From contig NZ_AUDY01000014.1 in NCBI RefSeq assembly GCF_000425705.1, positions 124,001 to 188,000 on the forward strand: a stretch of 64,000 nt of DNA, read 5' to 3'. The notes under the pieces were generated by a model. It worked only from the letters and a program-made list of their open reading frames with translations. It did no database searches and was not told where the DNA came from. The stretch comes from Halobacillus kuroshimensis DSM 18393. Its GTDB lineage: Bacteria > Bacillota > Bacilli > Bacillales > Halobacillaceae. The translations under genes and the position numbers were made by a program. This document shows, one piece after another, positions 61,580 to 64,000 of this stretch (within the stretch, counting starts at the first letter, position 1; every line of letters starts with the position of its first letter).

Positions 61580-62638
61580 GTGGAAAAAGAACGTCTGGAC
61601 TTTCTAATGGAATTGTTAAATACCCCGTCTCCGTCGAGTATGGAGATGGAAATACAAAAACGCTGGATCGAAGAAATGCGTCCTTACGCAGATGTGATTC
61701 AGACCGATCATGCCGGCAATGCGATTGCTGTGCTCAACCCGGAAGCGGATTTCAAAATCATGCTGGCGGGTCATTGTGATGAAATTGCTCTTGTCGTCAA
61801 TCGGATCGATGAGAACGGGTATGTGTATGTCGATAAGATGGGGGGCATTAACCCTAAAGCGGCCGTAGGGATGAAAGTGAGCATTCAAGGTCACGGCGGG
61901 ACACTAACCGGCGTCATTGGTGTCAATGCCCAGCACCACGGTGGACTGAAGGGAGACTTCGGACTTGAAGAACTGTTTATCGACTGCGGAGCCAAATCCA
62001 AGGAGGAAGTCGAAAAGTTCGTACAGATTGGCGATCTGGCCGTTTATAAAAGGGAGCCGGAAGTGCTGATGGACCGATACATAGCCGGCCGTGGTCTTGA
62101 TAACCGGACCGGTCAGTTCGTTGTCGGGGAAGTGCTGCGCCGCTTATCTGAGAAAAAATTGAATGTCGGTGTGTATGCAGCGAGCACGGTGAATGAAGAA
62201 ACGAATATGGGCGGTGCCTATTTTGCAGCAGCAGGCATAGAACCTACGATGGCCATTGCCTGTGACGTGACGTTCGCTACGGATTATCCGGGTGTAGACA
62301 AACGGAAACACGGGGACGTCCGTCTTGAGAAGGGTCCGGTACTTGCCAAAGGGGCTCCGATCAACCGCAAAATTAATCAACTGCTGGAAAAGACAGCCTC
62401 CTCTCTCGATATGGATGTTCAATATGAACTGACTCCCAGAGCGACAGGTACGGATGCTGATAAGATGCGGTTGACAGGGAAAGGTGTGCCGGTCAGTCTT
62501 GTCTCGCTGCCGCTTCGGTATATGCATTCCCCTGTAGAAACAGCGAGCATTCAGGATATGGAAGAGGAAATCACCCTTCTTGTCGAATTGATCGCCGGCA
62601 TGACTGGAAAAGAAAGTCTAAATCCACTGGATGATTAA
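61580..62638 (+). CDS. M42-family aminopeptidase (FrvX/YtoP-like)
   Basis: A 352-residue M42 metallopeptidase. Metal ligands lie in LAGHCDEIALVVNRID, RGLDNRTGQF and STVNEETNMGGAY; the last His is in the end region of RYMHSPVETASIQDMEE. It forms large tetrahedral complexes that shorten peptides from the N-terminus. The start is GTG after GAAGGAGGG. It is followed by repeat copy C and a gene-poor 425 bp. Confidence 0.9.
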   Translation: MEKERLDFLMELLNTPSPSSMEMEIQKRWIEEMRPYADVIQTDHAGNAIAVLNPEADFKIMLAGHCDEIALVVNRIDENGYVYVDKMGGINPKAAVGMKVSIQGHGGTLTGVIGVNAQHHGGLKGDFGLEELFIDCGAKSKEEVEKFVQIGDLAVYKREPEVLMDRYIAGRGLDNRTGQFVVGEVLRRLSEKKLNVGVYAASTVNEETNMGGAYFAAAGIEPTMAIACDVTFATDYPGVDKRKHGDVRLEKGPVLAKGAPINRKINQLLEKTASSLDMDVQYELTPRATGTDADKMRLTGKGVPVSLVSLPLRYMHSPVETASIQDMEEEITLLVELIAGMTGKESLNPLDD

Positions 62639-62680
62639 AATGACTGAGAATATGCTGTTCCTTCAATAAGTCAGAGGTTT

Positions 62681-62758
62681 CCCGAACCGCGTATCGGTGG
62701 ATGCTTATCGTGGGCACGGCCTCAGCTGTTCCTGGAGGCGTCACCACCGAGCACTCCT
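62681..62758 (-). repeat. Mosaic intergenic repeat, copy C (opposite orientation)
   Basis: Read on the minus strand it has GTGCTCGGTGGTGACGCCT and then AGCTGAGGCCGTGCCCACGA and TAAGCATCCACCGATACGCG, matching both ends of copy A but without its central hairpin segment. It lies 43 bp after the M42 peptidase. Confidence 0.8.
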
Positions 62759-62856
62759 CGTGAAATCACCTGAGGTGAAAGGGAATAGAGTGGGATGATA
62801 GACGCTTGATAATCTTCTTTTTGTTCAAACCATCATGTCCAGGGCTCGTATATTCC

Positions 62857-62889
62857 TTCAGCTGTTGAGATTCATTTTCAACAGCTGAA
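62857..62889. other. Perfect 12-bp inverted repeat in a gene-poor gap
   Basis: TTCAGCTGTTGA (62857-62868) pairs with TCAACAGCTGAA (62878-62889) across 9 bases. No T-run flanks it on either strand, so it is not a classical terminator. The gap 62639-63063 holds this and repeat copy C; no gene was seen. Confidence 0.7.
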
Positions 62890-63063
62890 CTTATGATTAC
62901 ATGAAAAACACATGCTCTCGCAAAGTCCGGTATCATCAACCATCTGTGTGTAATCATTTTATACCAGCCACTCCCTCAACGTTCTATAGTATTTTGTTTA
63001 TTTTCATGCATATTTGGGGACACTAGCCGATATAATCTTCTATAGTGTTAAGGAGTGATCGGC

Positions 63064-63276
63064 ATGGACCGTGAAGCACTGCATCAGCAGATTGTAATGT
63101 TGAAAGGAAGAATCAATGCCGGCCAGGTTCACGTTCAGGGGTATGATGACTACATTATGCTTCAGTTAGGAAAAGTGAAAGACAGTGAAGACGGCCTCGT
63201 AGACGTCTCAACGGTTTCTGCAACACTGAGGCTTCTGCTGGACGCGACGGATAAAGTGGATGGTCCTGCTCATTAG
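63064..63276 (+). CDS. Small unknown soluble protein
   Basis: A 70-residue protein: a helix MDREALHQQIVMLKGRINAG, then HVQGYDDYIMLQLGKVKDSE and a helical end VSATLRLLLDATDKVDG. No family recognised. The start follows AAGGAGTGA (ATG 63064); an in-frame ATG nine bases earlier is less likely. The stop codon lies in a terminator hairpin. Confidence 0.7.
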   Translation: MDREALHQQIVMLKGRINAGQVHVQGYDDYIMLQLGKVKDSEDGLVDVSTVSATLRLLLDATDKVDGPAH

Positions 63277-63292
63277 GAGCGGGATTTTTTTA
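63264..63292 (+). terminator. Rho-independent terminator
   Basis: TCCTGCTC pairs with GAGCGGGA (one G-T) across about 5 bases, followed by seven T. It contains the stop codon of the preceding gene. Confidence 0.8.
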
Positions 63293-63407
63293 TGTATTTT
63301 TTTACATAATTACGGCTCATTTTCAAGACTGTTCAGGAACCGCCTCTGTTATACTGAAATCAAGACGATTGGATTTAAAACTTTGCAATTTCTGGAGGCG
63401 GAGAAAT

Positions 63408-64000
63408 TTGGATTGGGATGTCGTAGAAAAAGAAACGACCCATGTCGAATTGTTTAAAGCGGTTGAGGATCATCTGGCCCTCATATTTTTTGGGAAGGAC
63501 CGCAGGGTATCCTATGCGAACGATATCTTTGCACAGACGATGAACTATCGGAAGAGCCAGGATTTGATTGGCAGGCATCACAAGGAATTCTGCTTCAGCG
63601 ATTTCACGCAAAGCAACGCATATGAACAATTCTGGCGTGCGTTGTGGAATGGGAAAAGCTTTCAGGATAAGATCAAGCGCAAAGATGCTTCAGGTCATGA
63701 GGTGTGGCTGGAAGCTACTTACATGCCTGTATATAAGAACGGCAGCATTATCGGGATAATGAAGGTGGCTTCTGACATCACACCGAGGCAGAATGAATTG
63801 ACCGGAACGGTGGAAGAGCTTCAGAATGTATCCTTGAACTTGAACAACCGAGCTGAGGAAGGGATGAAGGAGCATAAGGCTTTGAACAGTCAGATCGCTC
63901 TCATTAATGAGACTTCCAAAGAGAACACGAAAACACTGGCAGGTTTGAAAATACAGGCGCAGAATATCCAGGGGGTTGTGAAAACCATCAAGGAAATCGC
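63408..64000 (+). CDS. PAS-containing cytoplasmic chemoreceptor (5' part; cut by the window edge)
   Basis: The frame runs off the window after 197 codons. A PAS domain (about 12-130: LIFFGKDRRVSYANDIFAQT, EFCFSDFTQS, VWLEATYMPVYKNG, IIGIMKVASDIT) is followed by a long helix with heptads (ELTGTVEELQNVSLNL, NTKTLAGLKIQAQNI, VVKTIKEIA) that begins a methyl-accepting signalling domain. No membrane helix precedes it, so it is a soluble sensor, perhaps for redox or oxygen. The start is TTG 63408 after GGAGGCGGAG. Confidence 0.8.
   Translation, partial: MDWDVVEKETTHVELFKAVEDHLALIFFGKDRRVSYANDIFAQTMNYRKSQDLIGRHHKEFCFSDFTQSNAYEQFWRALWNGKSFQDKIKRKDASGHEVWLEATYMPVYKNGSIIGIMKVASDITPRQNELTGTVEELQNVSLNLNNRAEEGMKEHKALNSQIALINETSKENTKTLAGLKIQAQNIQGVVKTIKEI

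Overview
The window is a low-GC Gram-positive chromosome segment from an endospore-forming member of the Bacillaceae, most likely a moderately halophilic Halobacillus-type organism. The genus is inferred from acidic proteins, a betaine-binding lipoprotein and an NhaC-family transporter. The family level is firmer, because long stretches follow the Bacillus subtilis yus-yur-yun-yut-yum-yui-kap-yug blocks. No rRNA, tRNA, CRISPR array, prophage or insertion sequence was recognised.

Layout. 0-5.4 kb: a perfect Fur box at the left edge, a small kinase-like protein, a short gene with an early in-frame stop, a TrmB-type regulator divergent from an MFS exporter, a WrbA-type quinone reductase preceded by two MhqR-like palindromes, a YfhD-like small protein and an orphan betaine-binding lipoprotein. 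5.7-9.1 kb: a bacterial aeRF1-like (VLRF1) protein, a four-gene overlapping operon (ABM-fold protein, unknown helical protein, free-standing CarH-like cobalamin-binding protein, PAS-like/STAS protein) and a CopZ-like chaperone. 9.2-9.9 kb: two spore-coat-type genes. 10-18.5 kb: proline dehydrogenase, then fadN-fadA-fadE behind a perfect FadR operator, then a Spx/ArsC-like protein, gcvH, a Toprim protein and a thioredoxin. 19-22.6 kb: metNPQ behind two tandem S-box (SAM) riboswitches, each with its own promoter and terminator. 23-28.4 kb: sufCDSUB. 28.5-31.7 kb: a TSUP permease, yunD and yunB.

31.7-36.2 kb is a transporter block: a lysine riboswitch controlling an NhaC-family transporter, and a CodY-boxed NSS symporter with a 32-residue MetS-like partner. 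It separates yunB from lytH, which are neighbours in B. subtilis. 36-46 kb is the yut block (lytH, yutC-G, a 2-hydroxyacid dehydrogenase, NifU, YuzD, YuzB, IscA-like, YumC). 46-51.2 kb holds ndh with two Rex-like sites, yuiB, yuiC, yuiD and leucyl aminopeptidase. 51.7-61.5 kb holds deoD, kapB, a SOD-like lipoprotein lacking two copper ligands, patB, an XRE regulator, yugI, a YuzA-like protein, an iron-type alcohol dehydrogenase, pgi, yugN, the yugO potassium channel and a thioredoxin-like protein. The right edge has an M42 aminopeptidase, a small unknown gene and the 5' part of a PAS-containing cytoplasmic chemoreceptor.

The strongest candidate for something little described is the 6.7-8.8 kb operon. 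Its B12 protein keeps the Wx9EH and ExxHxxG motifs of the CarH photoreceptor but has no DNA-binding domain. It is translationally coupled to a STAS protein of the RsbR type, which suggests a split cobalamin (possibly light) sensor feeding a stressosome-like pathway. Other notable items are the tandem S-boxes, a mosaic intergenic repeat in three copies, and two small genes that seem to lack an ordinary start codon.
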